Source: Actinomadura hibisca NBRC 15177
Lineage (GTDB): Bacteria; Actinomycetota; Actinomycetes; Streptosporangiales; Streptosporangiaceae
DNA length: 64,000 nucleotides
NCBI RefSeq assembly: GCF_001552635.1
Contig: NZ_BCRO01000010.1
Coordinates: 62,001-126,000, forward strand
Direction of reading: 5' to 3'
Under the pieces are notes generated by a model. It ran no database searches. It was not told where the DNA came from and saw only the letters and a list, made by a program, of their open reading frames with translations. Below, one piece after another: positions 15,462 through 24,055 of this stretch (position 1 is the stretch's first letter; each line of letters starts with the position of its first letter). A program made the position numbers and the translations under genes.

Positions 15462-16652
15462 TCAGCGGGCGAGCGCCCGGTCGATCCAGTCGCCCGACGT
15501 GTCCAGCAGCAGGTGCCCCGCTCCGAGGATGCTGGCGTCCCGCCCCGCGCGCGAGGTGGAGATCTCCAGGTTGCGGGTGGCGAGCGGCAGGCAGCGTTCG
15601 TAGATCGCGCCGCGCACGGTCGCCACCAGCGGCTCGGCCTCCGACAGGCTGCCGCCGATCACCAGCGCGTCGGGGTTGAAGAAGTTCACCAGCGCGGTCA
15701 GCACGTCGCCGATGAGGCGGCCCGCCGTCCGTACGGCGCTGGTCGCCTGCGGCACGCCGTCGGTCACCAGTTCCACGATGCGCGACGGGTGCTCCACCGC
15801 GATGCCCTGCCCGGCCAGCGACGCGGCGAGCGCGGCCCCGCTGGCGTGCGCCTCCAGGCAGTCGGGATGGCCGCAGGAGCAGTCGACGCTGGCCTCCGAC
15901 AGGATCCGGACGTGGCTGATGTCGCCCGCCGCGCCGCGCCCCCGGTGCAGCTGCCCGTCCACGATGACGCCGCAGCCGATGCCGGTGCCCAGCTTGATCA
16001 CCATGAGGTTGTCCAGTCCCGGCCAGAAACTCCGGTGCTCGCCGACCGCCATCAGGTTGGCGTCGTTCTCGACCAGCGCGGGCACCCCCGCGCGGTCGGC
16101 GGTGAAGTCGCGGACGGGGAAGTCGTTCCAGCCCGGCATCCGCGAAGGTGACACCACCTGCCCGGTCGCCGGATCGACGGGACCGGGCAGCCCGACGCCG
16201 ATGCCCCGCACCGGCAGGTCGCTCAGCCCGCGATCGCGCGCGAGCGCGCGCAACTCGTCGATGACGGCGCTCAGCGTCTCCTCCGGACCGGCCGCGATGT
16301 CGCACGCCAGGTCCGCCAGCGCGAGCGGCGCGCCCGCCAGGTCCACGACCGCGAGCCGCGCGTGGTGCGCGCCGAGGTCGGCGGCCAGGTAGACGCCCGC
16401 GGTGCGGGCGAGCCGCAACCGCCGCGGGCGGCGCCCGCCGCGCGAGGCCCCCGCGCCCTCCTCCACGAACAGGCCCGCCTCGATGAGCTGCTCCACGCGC
16501 AACGAGACGCTGGAGGCGGCGAGGCCGGAGAGCCGGGCGAGTTCGGCTCGTGACTCGGCCCGGCCGGTCGCCACCAGGCGCACCAGCGCCGCGGGTCCGT
16601 CGTCTCTGCTGTTGCGCACCCCAGATTGATAGCACGCGCGAACTTGATCCAT
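15462..16652 (-). CDS. ROK family transcriptional regulator
   Basis: 396 aa. An N-terminal MarR-like winged helix (about 25-80, RAELARLSGLAASSVSLRVEQLIEAGLF) is followed by a ROK sugar-kinase-like domain. The ROK zinc motif CSCGHPDCLE is intact and GTGIGCGVIVDG is present. The phosphate-1 loop reads DLGAHHARLAV instead of the usual DxGGTK/T, so it is a regulator rather than a kinase. The effector is normally a sugar or sugar phosphate; the neighbours here concern amino acids. The ATG at 16652 is chosen; a TTG one codon earlier and an in-frame GTG about 12 codons in are alternatives. It is divergent from the ABC transporter operon. Confidence 0.9.
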   Translation of the reverse strand: MDQVRACYQSGVRNSRDDGPAALVRLVATGRAESRAELARLSGLAASSVSLRVEQLIEAGLFVEEGAGASRGGRRPRRLRLARTAGVYLAADLGAHHARLAVVDLAGAPLALADLACDIAAGPEETLSAVIDELRALARDRGLSDLPVRGIGVGLPGPVDPATGQVVSPSRMPGWNDFPVRDFTADRAGVPALVENDANLMAVGEHRSFWPGLDNLMVIKLGTGIGCGVIVDGQLHRGRGAAGDISHVRILSEASVDCSCGHPDCLEAHASGAALAASLAGQGIAVEHPSRIVELVTDGVPQATSAVRTAGRLIGDVLTALVNFFNPDALVIGGSLSEAEPLVATVRGAIYERCLPLATRNLEISTSRAGRDASILGAGHLLLDTSGDWIDRALAR

Positions 16653-16659
16653 CAATGTG

Positions 16660-16712
16660 TTGACTTGCGTTGATTTTGGGTTCTATCGTCCTGCCAAGCT
16701 TCGATTTCGAAG
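16660..16712 (+). promoter_or_regulatory. Promoter and inverted repeat of the transporter operon
   Basis: TTGACT (16660-16665) and TATCGT (16684-16689), 18 bp apart, form a good sigma-70-type promoter for the plus-strand operon. Ten bases downstream lies CTTCGA-tt-TCGAAG (16699-16712), an inverted repeat overlapping the expected transcription start, a typical repressor position and a candidate ROK operator. Confidence 0.6.
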
Positions 16713-16723
16713 AAAGTTAGAGC

Positions 16724-17464
16724 GTGGGTGACCGAATGATCGAGGTTCGCGGGCTGCACAAGCGTTTCGGTGCGCACACCGCGCTGCGTGACGTGGATCT
16801 GGACGTGGCCAAGGGCGAGGTCGTCGTGGTGATCGGCCCATCCGGGTCGGGCAAGTCCACGTTGTGCCGGTGCCTGAACCGGCTGGAGACGCCGGACGCC
16901 GGGAGCGTCCGCGTCGACGGCGCGGAGCTGCCCGCCGAGGGCCGCGCGCTCGCCCGGCTGCGCGCCGACGTGGGCATGGTCTTCCAGTCGTTCAACCTCT
17001 TCCAGCACAAGACCGTGCTGGAGAACGTGACGCTCGCGCCGGTCAAGGTGCGCGGCCTGTCCCGCGCCGAGGCGCAGCAGCGCGCCCGTGAGCTGCTGGA
17101 CCGCGTCGGCATCGGCGCGCAGGCCGACAAGCTGCCCGCCCAGCTCTCCGGCGGCCAGCAGCAGCGCGCCGCGATCGCCCGCGCACTCGCCATGCGGCCC
17201 AAGGCGCTGCTGTTCGACGAGCCGACCTCCGCGCTCGACCCCGAGATGATCGGCGAGGTCCTGGACGTCATGACCGGCCTCGCCCACGACGGCATGACCA
17301 TGGTGGTCGTCACCCACGAGATGGGCTTCGCCCGCCGGGTCGCCGACCGCGTGGTCTTCATGGCCGACGGCGAGGTCGTGGAGACCGGCGCCCCCGCCGC
17401 CTTCTTCGACTCACCCGCCACCGACCGGGCCCGGGACTTCCTGGCCAAGGTCCTCGACCACTAG
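16724..17464 (+). CDS. Polar amino-acid ABC transporter ATP-binding protein
   Basis: 246 aa, matching GlnQ/GluA proteins. Walker A GPSGSGKST, Q-loop FQSFNLFQHKTVLENV, signature LSGGQQQR, Walker B ALLFDEPTSALD and H-loop VVVTHE are all intact. It powers the two permeases encoded downstream (18489, 19130) with the lipoprotein at 17534. The GTG at 16724 is given as start; the ATG at 16736 is the alternative, and neither has a strong ribosome-binding site. It is the first gene of a six-gene operon ending with cutC. Confidence 0.94.
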   Translation: MGDRMIEVRGLHKRFGAHTALRDVDLDVAKGEVVVVIGPSGSGKSTLCRCLNRLETPDAGSVRVDGAELPAEGRALARLRADVGMVFQSFNLFQHKTVLENVTLAPVKVRGLSRAEAQQRARELLDRVGIGAQADKLPAQLSGGQQQRAAIARALAMRPKALLFDEPTSALDPEMIGEVLDVMTGLAHDGMTMVVVTHEMGFARRVADRVVFMADGEVVETGAPAAFFDSPATDRARDFLAKVLDH

Positions 17465-17533
17465 CCGCACCCCGGCTGAGCCACACCCCCGGCGCGACCG
17501 CCACGGCGCGCCACCCGAGAAAGGTTGACGATC

Positions 17534-18469
17534 ATGGTGCGTACCCCCGCGACGCGGTGGGCGACGGCGGCCGCGGCCGCCGCGCTGGCGCTGGCCGGCC
17601 TGACCGCCTGCTCCAGCGACGACGGCGGCTCGGCGGTGCCCGGCGGCGGCCCCGCCGGCGGCAAGGAGGACCTGGCCGCCGCGGCCCCCGTCGCCGCGAG
17701 CCTGCCCGCCGGCTCCACCATGGAGAAGATCAAGAAGCGCGGCGAGCTCATCGTCGGCGGCTCGCTGGACGCCCCGCTGCTGTCCCAGCAGAACCCGGCC
17801 ACCAAGCAGGTCGAGGGCCTGGACGCCGACTTCGGGCGGCTGCTCGCCAAGTACATCATCGGCAAGCCGAACGTGAAGATCGTCAACTCGGCGTCCGAGA
17901 CCCGCGAGGCGCTGCTGTCCAACGGCACCGTGGACGTGGTGTTCCAGACCTACAGCATCACCCCCGAGCGCGCCAAGCAGGTCGCCTTCGCCGGGCCGTA
18001 CTACAGCTCCGGCCTGGTCATCGCCACCAAGAAGGGCGAGACCGGCATCGCGACCCCGGCCGACCTCAAGGGCAAGACGGTCATCGCGGGCGCCAACACC
18101 CCGGCCATCCCCGCCATCAAGAAGGCCGCCCCGGACGCCAAGATCGTCACGTTCGGCAGCGACCCCGAGTGCGTCCAGGCGCTCAAGCAGGGCCGCGGCC
18201 AGGCGTACGTGCAGGACGAGGCGCTGCTGCTGGCCACCGCCAAGCAGGACCCCACCATCCAGATCCAGGGCAAGCCGTTCACCAGCGACCCCTACGGCAT
18301 CGGCCTCAAGCACGGCGACGCGCAGATGAAGACGTTCGTCAACGACTGGCTCAAGCAGATCCAGGCGTCCGGCCTGTGGGCCAAGACCTGGAAGAACTCC
18401 ATCGGGACGGTCGTGCAGGGCGAGGCCCCGCAGCCGCCCGCGCTCGGGTCCGCGCCGGGCTCCGAATGA
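17534..18469 (+). CDS. Amino-acid-binding lipoprotein of ABC transporter
   Basis: 311 aa. The N-terminus is a lipoprotein signal with lipobox LTAC (TAAAAAALALAGLTACSS). The rest is a SBP_bac_3 domain: GELIVGGSLDAPLLSQQNPATKQVEGLDADFGRLLAKYI, then VDVVFQTYSITPERAKQVAFAGPYYSSG. It captures the substrate outside the membrane, most likely glutamate/glutamine/aspartate/asparagine by family. The ATG at 17534 follows AGAAAGG; the TTG nine bases earlier is not needed. Confidence 0.92.
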   Translation: MVRTPATRWATAAAAAALALAGLTACSSDDGGSAVPGGGPAGGKEDLAAAAPVAASLPAGSTMEKIKKRGELIVGGSLDAPLLSQQNPATKQVEGLDADFGRLLAKYIIGKPNVKIVNSASETREALLSNGTVDVVFQTYSITPERAKQVAFAGPYYSSGLVIATKKGETGIATPADLKGKTVIAGANTPAIPAIKKAAPDAKIVTFGSDPECVQALKQGRGQAYVQDEALLLATAKQDPTIQIQGKPFTSDPYGIGLKHGDAQMKTFVNDWLKQIQASGLWAKTWKNSIGTVVQGEAPQPPALGSAPGSE

Positions 18470-18488
18470 CCGGGAGCCCCGCCCTGCC

Positions 18489-19133
18489 ATGAACGTCATC
18501 ACCGACCACCTCCCGGAGTTCGGCTCCGGCCTGCTGCTGACGGTCGAGCTGACCCTGCTGTCCCTGGCCGGCGCGCTGGTCGCCGGGATCGTCGTCGCCG
18601 CGATGCGGGTCAGCCCGGTCGGCGTGCTGCGCGCCGCCGGGATGGCCTACGTCGAGACGCTGCAGAACATCCCGCTGCTGGTGTGGCTCGTCCTCGCCGT
18701 CTTCGGGCTGCCCGAGATCGGCGTCAAGGCGGGCCTGTTCACCACCGCGGTCGTGGTGATCTCCCTGTACCAGGGGGCCTACACCGCCGAGGCGGTCCGG
18801 TCCGGCATCAACGCGGTGCCGGCGGGGCAGGGCGAGGCCGCCCGCGCGCTCGGGCTCACCTTCACCCAGTCGCTGCGGCTGGTCATCCTGCCGCAGGCGC
18901 TGCGCACGGTGGTCCAGCCGCTCGGCAACATCGCGATCATGACGTTGATGAACACCGCGCTGGCCGCCGCGGTCGGCGTGGTGGAGCTGACCGCCGCCGC
19001 CAACCGCGTCAACCTGGCCGAGGCGCAGCCCATCTGGATCTTCGTCGCCGCGGGCCTGGCCTACATGGCCCTGTCGGGCGTCGTCGGGCTGGCCACCGGG
19101 ACCCTGGAACGGAAGCTGGCGATCCTGCGATGA
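18489..19133 (+). CDS. Amino-acid ABC transporter permease 1
   Basis: 214 aa His/Glu/Gln/Arg-type permease with about five membrane helices (LLLTVELTLLSLAGALVAGIVVAAM at the start). The cytoplasmic EAA loop is visible as GQGEAARALGLTFTQSLRLVILPQALR, which contacts the ATPase. It pairs with the permease at 19130; the start of that gene overlaps its stop (ATGA). The ATG at 18489 lies 19 bp after the lipoprotein stop. Confidence 0.93.
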   Translation: MNVITDHLPEFGSGLLLTVELTLLSLAGALVAGIVVAAMRVSPVGVLRAAGMAYVETLQNIPLLVWLVLAVFGLPEIGVKAGLFTTAVVVISLYQGAYTAEAVRSGINAVPAGQGEAARALGLTFTQSLRLVILPQALRTVVQPLGNIAIMTLMNTALAAAVGVVELTAAANRVNLAEAQPIWIFVAAGLAYMALSGVVGLATGTLERKLAILR

Positions 19134-19978
19134 GCGCCTCACGCCTGCTGTTCGACGAGCCGGGCCCGCGCGCCCGCCGCCGCATCCGGATCGCCACCGT
19201 CCTCGCCGTCGTGGCGGCGCTAGCCCTGGTCGGGCTGGCGCTGCGGCAGTTCGCCGACAACGGCCAGCTCGCCGCCGAGCGCTGGCGCCCCTACGGCACC
19301 TGGCCGATGTGGCGCTACCTGCTGGAAGGGCTGCGCTCGACGCTCGCGGCCGCCGCGGTGTCCATCGCGATCTCCGCGGCGGCGGGCGTCGCGCTGGCGC
19401 TGGGACGGTTGTCGCCCAGCCGGTGGTTGCGGCTGCCGTGCGCGGCCTACGTCGAGATCGTCCGGACGGTCCCGGCGCTGCTGCTGGTCTACATCGTGCT
19501 GTTCGCGCTGCCGCGCTACGGCCTGGATCTGCCGCTGTTCTGGAAGCTGGTCGTGCCGCTGTCGGTGTCCAACGCCGCCGCGTTCGCCGAGATCTTCCGG
19601 GCGGGTATCCGCTCGGTGGAGCGCGGCCAGCTGGAGGCCGGGCTCGCGCTCGGCCTGACCCGGGGCCGCGCGATGCGGCTGGTCGTGCTGCCGCAGGCGG
19701 CGCGGCGCGTGCTGCCGTCGCTGGTCAGCCAGTCGGCCGGGCTGCTGAAGGACACCTCGCTCGGCTACGTCGTCAGCTTCGCCGAGCTGCTCTACAGCGG
19801 CAAGGTCCTGGCCAACTACAACCACCTGCTCATCCAGACCTACCTGGTGGTCGCGCTCGTCTACCTGGTGATCAACGCGACGCTGTCGAAGGTCGCGCGG
19901 ACGCTGGAGGCGCGGCAGCGGACCCGTCCGTCCCGCGCCGTCGCCGACGCCGTGCCGGCCGCCCAACCCACCACCTGA
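19130..19978 (+). CDS. Amino-acid ABC transporter permease 2
   Basis: 282 aa, second permease. A first helix at about 20-38 is followed by the transport domain with the EAA loop (RGQLEAGLALGLTRGRAMRLVVLPQAARRVLPSLV). The family motif LLKDTSLGYVVSFAELLY is also present; it is characteristic of GluD/GlnP permeases. It forms a heterodimer with the product of 18489. A longer open frame begins upstream but would run through permease 1; the ATG at 19130 overlapping the previous stop is the real start. The asparaginase gene follows after 8 bp. Confidence 0.93.
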   Translation: MSASRLLFDEPGPRARRRIRIATVLAVVAALALVGLALRQFADNGQLAAERWRPYGTWPMWRYLLEGLRSTLAAAAVSIAISAAAGVALALGRLSPSRWLRLPCAAYVEIVRTVPALLLVYIVLFALPRYGLDLPLFWKLVVPLSVSNAAAFAEIFRAGIRSVERGQLEAGLALGLTRGRAMRLVVLPQAARRVLPSLVSQSAGLLKDTSLGYVVSFAELLYSGKVLANYNHLLIQTYLVVALVYLVINATLSKVARTLEARQRTRPSRAVADAVPAAQPTT

Positions 19979-19986
19979 GGACCCAG

Positions 19987-20934
19987 ATGTACGAAGTGCT
20001 GGCCGAGGTCGTCCGCAACGGCTTCGTCGAGAGCCGCCACTACGGCAGCGTCGCCGGGCTCGCCCCGGACGGCACGCTCGCCTACACGCGCGGCAACCCG
20101 CAGGAGACCGTGCTGCCGCGCTCCACGACCAAGCCGTTCCAGGCGGCGGCGTGCCTGGCGGCGGGCGCGCCGCTGACCGGCGAGCGCCTGGCCATCGCGG
20201 CGGGCAGCCACACCGGCGAGGACTTCCACGTCAAGACCGTCGAGGCGATCCTGGCCGACGCAGGGCTCCACGGGGGCGCCCTGCGGTGCCCGGCCACCTG
20301 GCCCGAGGACGAGCCGACGCGGGACGCGCTGGTCCGCGCGGGCCTCGGCGAGTCGCGCGAGCGCATGAACTGCTCGGGCAAGCACGCCGCGATGCTCGCC
20401 GCCTGCGTCGCCAACGACTGGCCGCTGGACACCTACCTCGACCCGGGCCACCCGCTCCAGCAGGGCGTCCGCACCACGATGGCCGACTGCGCGGGCGAGA
20501 ACCCCTCGCCCGTCGCGGTGGACGGGTGCGGCGCGCCGCTGTTCGGGCTGACCCTCGTCGGGCTGGCGCGCGCGGCCCGCTCGCTGACCGCCGCGCAGGA
20601 CGGGCCGTCCCGCGCCGTCGCCGACGCGATGCGCGCCCACCCCGAGTACGTCGGCGGCACCGGCCACGTCAACACCGAGATCATGCGGGCGCTGCCCGGC
20701 GTGGTGGCCAAGGGCGGCGCGGAGGGCGTGCTCGTCGCCGCCACCGCCGAGGGCCACGCCGTCGCCGTCAAGGTCATCGACGGCAGCCCCCGCGCCACCA
20801 CCGCCATCGCGCTGCGCGCGCTCGCCGCGCTCGGCGCCGACACCGCCCCGGCGGCCGCGCTGGGCACCGTCCCGGTCCTCGGCGGCGGCCGCCCGGTGGG
20901 CGAGATCCGCACCACCACGGAAGGAACCCAGTGA
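19987..20934 (+). CDS. Type-II (Rhizobium etli-type) asparaginase
   Basis: 315 aa, PF06089 family, unrelated to the E. coli AnsA/AnsB fold. It converts asparagine to aspartate and ammonia. Residues equivalent to the R. etli ReAII catalytic and zinc sites are present: Ser46-x-x-Lys49 (RSTTKP), Ser74 (AAGSHTGE), Cys129 and Lys132 (NCSGKHA) and Cys181 (VDGCGAP). With no signal peptide it acts in the cytoplasm. It follows the amino-acid ABC transporter with an 8-bp gap, suggesting that asparagine or glutamine is among the imported substrates. Its stop overlaps the GTG of cutC. Confidence 0.92.
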   Translation: MYEVLAEVVRNGFVESRHYGSVAGLAPDGTLAYTRGNPQETVLPRSTTKPFQAAACLAAGAPLTGERLAIAAGSHTGEDFHVKTVEAILADAGLHGGALRCPATWPEDEPTRDALVRAGLGESRERMNCSGKHAAMLAACVANDWPLDTYLDPGHPLQQGVRTTMADCAGENPSPVAVDGCGAPLFGLTLVGLARAARSLTAAQDGPSRAVADAMRAHPEYVGGTGHVNTEIMRALPGVVAKGGAEGVLVAATAEGHAVAVKVIDGSPRATTAIALRALAALGADTAPAAALGTVPVLGGGRPVGEIRTTTEGTQ

Positions 20935-21674
20935 GCCTCACCTACGAGATCTGCATCGACAGCGTCGCGGGCGCCATCGCCGCCGAGCAGGCCGGCGCGC
21001 ACCGCGTGGAGCTGTGCTCGGCGCTGTTCGAGGGCGGGCTCACCCCGAGCCTGGGCACCGTCCGCGCCGCCCTCGCCGCGGTGTCGACGATCCGGGTGAA
21101 CGTCATCATCCGCCCGCGCGGCGGCGACTTCATCTACGACGAGCACGAGGTCGCGGCCATGGAGCACGACGTGGCCCTGGCCCGCGAGGCGGGCGCGCAC
21201 GGCATCGTGATCGGCGCGCTCACCGCCGACGGGGAGATCGACCGCGCCGTCACCGAACGCCTCATCGCCGCCGCGGGCGGCCTGCCGGTGACCTTCCACC
21301 GGGCGTTCGACATGGCCGCCGACCCATTCGCGGCCCTGGAGACCCTCATCGAGCTGGGCGTGGACCGGGTGCTGACCTCGGGGCAGGAGGTGAGCGTGCT
21401 GGAGGGCGCGCCGCTGATCGCCGAACTGGTCGAGCGCGCGGGCGACCGCATCATCGTGATGCCGGGCGGCGGCGTGACCTCCCGCAACATCGGCCGCATC
21501 CTGGAGGCGACCGGCGTCCGCGAGGTGCACTTCGCGGCCCTGACCGACGAGCCGAGCCCGGCCGTGCACCGCAACCCGCGCCCGTACATGGGCGGCGAAC
21601 TGCGCCAGCCGGAGTACCGCCGCCGCGTGACGACCGCCGCGGCCATCGGCACGATCCTGCAAGCGGCGAGCTAA
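20931..21674 (+). CDS. cutC: CutC family protein
   Basis: 247 aa TIM-barrel CutC homologue (SLTYEICIDSVAGAIAAEQAGAHRVELCSALFEGGLTPS, then RPRGGDFIYDEHEVAAM, TFHRAFDMAADP, and IIVMPGGGVTSRNIGRIL). The family was named for copper homeostasis in E. coli, but that role is disputed and the true reaction is unclear. Translational overlap with the asparaginase gene (GTGA) suggests a linked function. A very strong hairpin closes the operon downstream. Confidence 0.93.
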   Translation: MSLTYEICIDSVAGAIAAEQAGAHRVELCSALFEGGLTPSLGTVRAALAAVSTIRVNVIIRPRGGDFIYDEHEVAAMEHDVALAREAGAHGIVIGALTADGEIDRAVTERLIAAAGGLPVTFHRAFDMAADPFAALETLIELGVDRVLTSGQEVSVLEGAPLIAELVERAGDRIIVMPGGGVTSRNIGRILEATGVREVHFAALTDEPSPAVHRNPRPYMGGELRQPEYRRRVTTAAAIGTILQAAS

Positions 21675-21692
21675 TACGCAAGAAACCGTCCG

Positions 21693-21758
21693 GAGGCTCG
21701 CCGTCGCCTCGTCCGCACCTGCCCGTAAGTGGGCGCGGACGAGACGACGGCGAGCCTC
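21693..21758. terminator. Very long bidirectional hairpin terminator
   Basis: 24-bp arms (21693-21716 and 21735-21758) with one mismatch; the 18-nt loop contains a small GCCC/GGGC hairpin of its own. It lies between convergent cutC and the XRE regulator. Confidence 0.88.
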
Positions 21759-21807
21759 TTGGTCGTGACCGCCGGATTCGGCCACTTTCCGGCATGCCGT
21801 CTCGTCG

Positions 21808-22704
21808 TTACTGGTTCTCCACGACGTCGGAGGATCGGCCGTCGTCGAGGGTGGCCGCCCAGCTGGCGAGCAGGCGGAGGGCGTCGTGGCCGGGGGTGTT
21901 GGGCGCGGCGGTGTAGACGGTCAGGTTGAAGTCGTGGTCGGCGTGCAGGTCGATGGACTCGTAGTCCAGGGTCAGGTCGCCGACGGCCGGGTGGTGGAAG
22001 GTCTTGCTCCCGGCGTGGTGACGGCGGACGTCGTGCTGCGCCCAGCGGGTGCGGAAGTCGTCGCTGCGGGTGGACAGCTCGCCGACCAGGTCGGTGAGGT
22101 CCTTGTCGTAGGGGTCGCGTCCGGCTTCGGTGCGCAGCAGTGCCACGGTGATGTCGGCGGCGGTGTCCCAGTCGGGGAAGAAGTCGGCTCCGGCCGGGTC
22201 CAGGAACTGGAAGCGCGCGATGTTCGGCGGCTGGGAGGCGGCCGGTCTGGGGGACTGGAATACCGGCCAGTACATGGCGCGGCCGAGGTGGTTGGCGGCC
22301 ACCAGGTCCATCCGGCCGTTGCGGATGATGGCGGCGGCGTCGGTCATGGCGTCCAGCATCTGCTGCAGGCCGGGACGGACCTTGGCGCGCGAACGGCGAT
22401 GGGGACGGCGGCGGGCCCCGGAACCGGCGGCGTGGGCCAGGTCGAACAGGTGGGCGCGCTCGGCGTCGTTCAGCTGGAGGGCGCGCGCCAGGGCGTCCAG
22501 GACGTTGTCGGAGACGCCGGACAGGTTCCCGCGCTCCAGGCGGATGTAGTAGTCGACGCTGACGCCCGCCAGCAGGGCGACCTCCTCGCGGCGCAGGCCG
22601 GGAACACGCCGGTTGCCCCCGTAGACCGGGAGCCCGGCCTGCTGCGGGGTGATCCTGGCGCGTCGGGTGGCCAGAAAGTCGCGGATCTCGTTCCTGCTGT
22701 CCAT
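21808..22704 (-). CDS. XRE-type regulator with MmyB-like ligand domain
   Basis: 298 aa. The helix-turn-helix lies at about 35-85 (GLRREEVALLAGVSVDYYIRLERGNLSGVSDNVLDALARAL), with the YYIRLERG signature of the MmyB/PF17765 group. The C-terminal PAS-like domain (MDLVAANHLGRAMYWPVF, RFQFLDPAGADFFPDWDTAA) binds fatty-acid-like ligands in characterised relatives. Such regulators usually control the dehydrogenase gene divergent to them, here 22994. The ATG at 22704 is chosen; longer frames enter the divergent promoter region. Confidence 0.92.
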   Translation of the reverse strand: MDSRNEIRDFLATRRARITPQQAGLPVYGGNRRVPGLRREEVALLAGVSVDYYIRLERGNLSGVSDNVLDALARALQLNDAERAHLFDLAHAAGSGARRRPHRRSRAKVRPGLQQMLDAMTDAAAIIRNGRMDLVAANHLGRAMYWPVFQSPRPAASQPPNIARFQFLDPAGADFFPDWDTAADITVALLRTEAGRDPYDKDLTDLVGELSTRSDDFRTRWAQHDVRRHHAGSKTFHHPAVGDLTLDYESIDLHADHDFNLTVYTAAPNTPGHDALRLLASWAATLDDGRSSDVVENQ

Positions 22705-22993
22705 GCCCTCCACGCTATGCGCTGCCCTCCGGACGAGGGGGGTACTGCCGTTACCTGGAACAACAGTCCCTTTCAGGCGCCCGCGAGCAGGGGTTTCATG
22801 GCAGAGGTGAGGCCGTCCAACGGCCAAGCCTCGGTCAAGAGCCTTCCGGGCGGTCACCGGCGACGGGCGCGAGCACGTCCGGCCGGGTAGACGCCGCATA
22901 GGCCGCAAACAGGTCGTCTAGGGCCGCACGAAGCCGTCCGCCCATCGCGGCGCCCGACCGGACGCCGCCCGTTCGCCACAAGGAGTTCCGCCC

Positions 22994-24016
22994 ATGCGTG
23001 GAGTAGTTCTGAACGCCCCGGGAGACGTGCGCGTCGAGGACCGCGCCGACCCGGAGATCATCGAGCCGACCGACGCGGTCATCCGGGTGACGGCGGCCTG
23101 CGTGTGCGGGTCGGACCTGTGGCCCTACCGGGGCGTCGAGGCGGTCGACGGCCCCGCTCCCATGGGGCACGAGTACGTCGGCGTGGTGGAGGCGGTGGGC
23201 GACCAGGTCACCACGGTCCGGCCGGGGCAGTTCGCGGTCGGGTCGTTCTTCGCCTCCGACAACACCTGCGAGATCTGCCGGGCCGGGTACCAGTCCCGCT
23301 GCGTGCACGCCGTGCCGATGGGCGCGATCGGCACCCAGGCGCAGTACGCCCGCATCCCGCTGGCCGACGGCACCCTGGTCGCCACCCCGGAACTCCCGTC
23401 CGACGACCTGGTGTCCGGCCTGCTGGCCGCCTCCGACGTGCTGGGCACCGGCTGGTTCGCCGCCGTCGCCGCCGCGGCCGGACCCGGCAAGACCGTCGCG
23501 GTGGTCGGCGACGGCGCGGTCGGCCTGATGGGCGTGCTGGCCGCCGAGCAACTGGGCGCCGAGCGGATCGTCATCTTCAGCCGGCACGCCGACCGGCAGA
23601 AGCTGGCCGCCGAGTTCGGCGCGACCGACGTCATCGCCGAGCGCGGCGATGAGGGCGTGGCCCAGCTCAAGGAGCTCACCGGCGAGCTGGGCGCGCACTC
23701 GGTGATCGAGGCGGTCGGCACCCAGGAGTCGATGATGCAGGCCATCCGCGCGACCCGTCCCGGCGGGCACGTCGGGTACGTCGGCGTGACCCACGATGTG
23801 CAGATCCCCGGTGACGAACTGTTCTTCTCTGGCGTCCACCTGCACGGCGGCCCGGCCCCGGTGCGCCGCTTCCTGCCCGAGCTGATCGACCTCATCTGGG
23901 AGCGGCGGATCGACCCCGGCAAGGTCTTCGACCTGACCCTGCCCCTGGAGCAGGCCGCAGACGGCTACCAGGCCATGGACGAGCGCCGCGCCATCAAGGC
24001 CCTGCTCAAGCCCTGA
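22994..24016 (+). CDS. Zinc-dependent alcohol dehydrogenase family protein
   Basis: 340 aa MDR enzyme with catalytic-zinc residues (CVCGSDLWPYRG, GHEYVGVV) and a structural-zinc loop with three cysteines (NTCEICRAGYQSRC), in which Asp stands for the first Cys, as in a known sub-group. The Rossmann motif is VVGDGAVGLMGVLAAEQLGAERIV. It oxidises or reduces an unknown alcohol/aldehyde with NAD(P). CAAGGAG precedes the ATG. It is divergent from the XRE regulator (289-bp gap; a 36-codon minus-strand frame in the gap has no support) and followed by a lipoprotein and an MFS exporter. Confidence 0.9.
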   Translation: MRGVVLNAPGDVRVEDRADPEIIEPTDAVIRVTAACVCGSDLWPYRGVEAVDGPAPMGHEYVGVVEAVGDQVTTVRPGQFAVGSFFASDNTCEICRAGYQSRCVHAVPMGAIGTQAQYARIPLADGTLVATPELPSDDLVSGLLAASDVLGTGWFAAVAAAAGPGKTVAVVGDGAVGLMGVLAAEQLGAERIVIFSRHADRQKLAAEFGATDVIAERGDEGVAQLKELTGELGAHSVIEAVGTQESMMQAIRATRPGGHVGYVGVTHDVQIPGDELFFSGVHLHGGPAPVRRFLPELIDLIWERRIDPGKVFDLTLPLEQAADGYQAMDERRAIKALLKP

Positions 24017-24055
24017 CGCCGCGTCCTCGCCCGCCTGATCCCAGAAACGACGCCC

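Noticed and set aside
22835..22945. 36-codon minus-strand frame (MGGRLRAALDDLFAAYAAS...) in the XRE/dehydrogenase gap
   Set aside because: No ribosome-binding site and no conservation evidence; it may be a chance frame in a promoter region.
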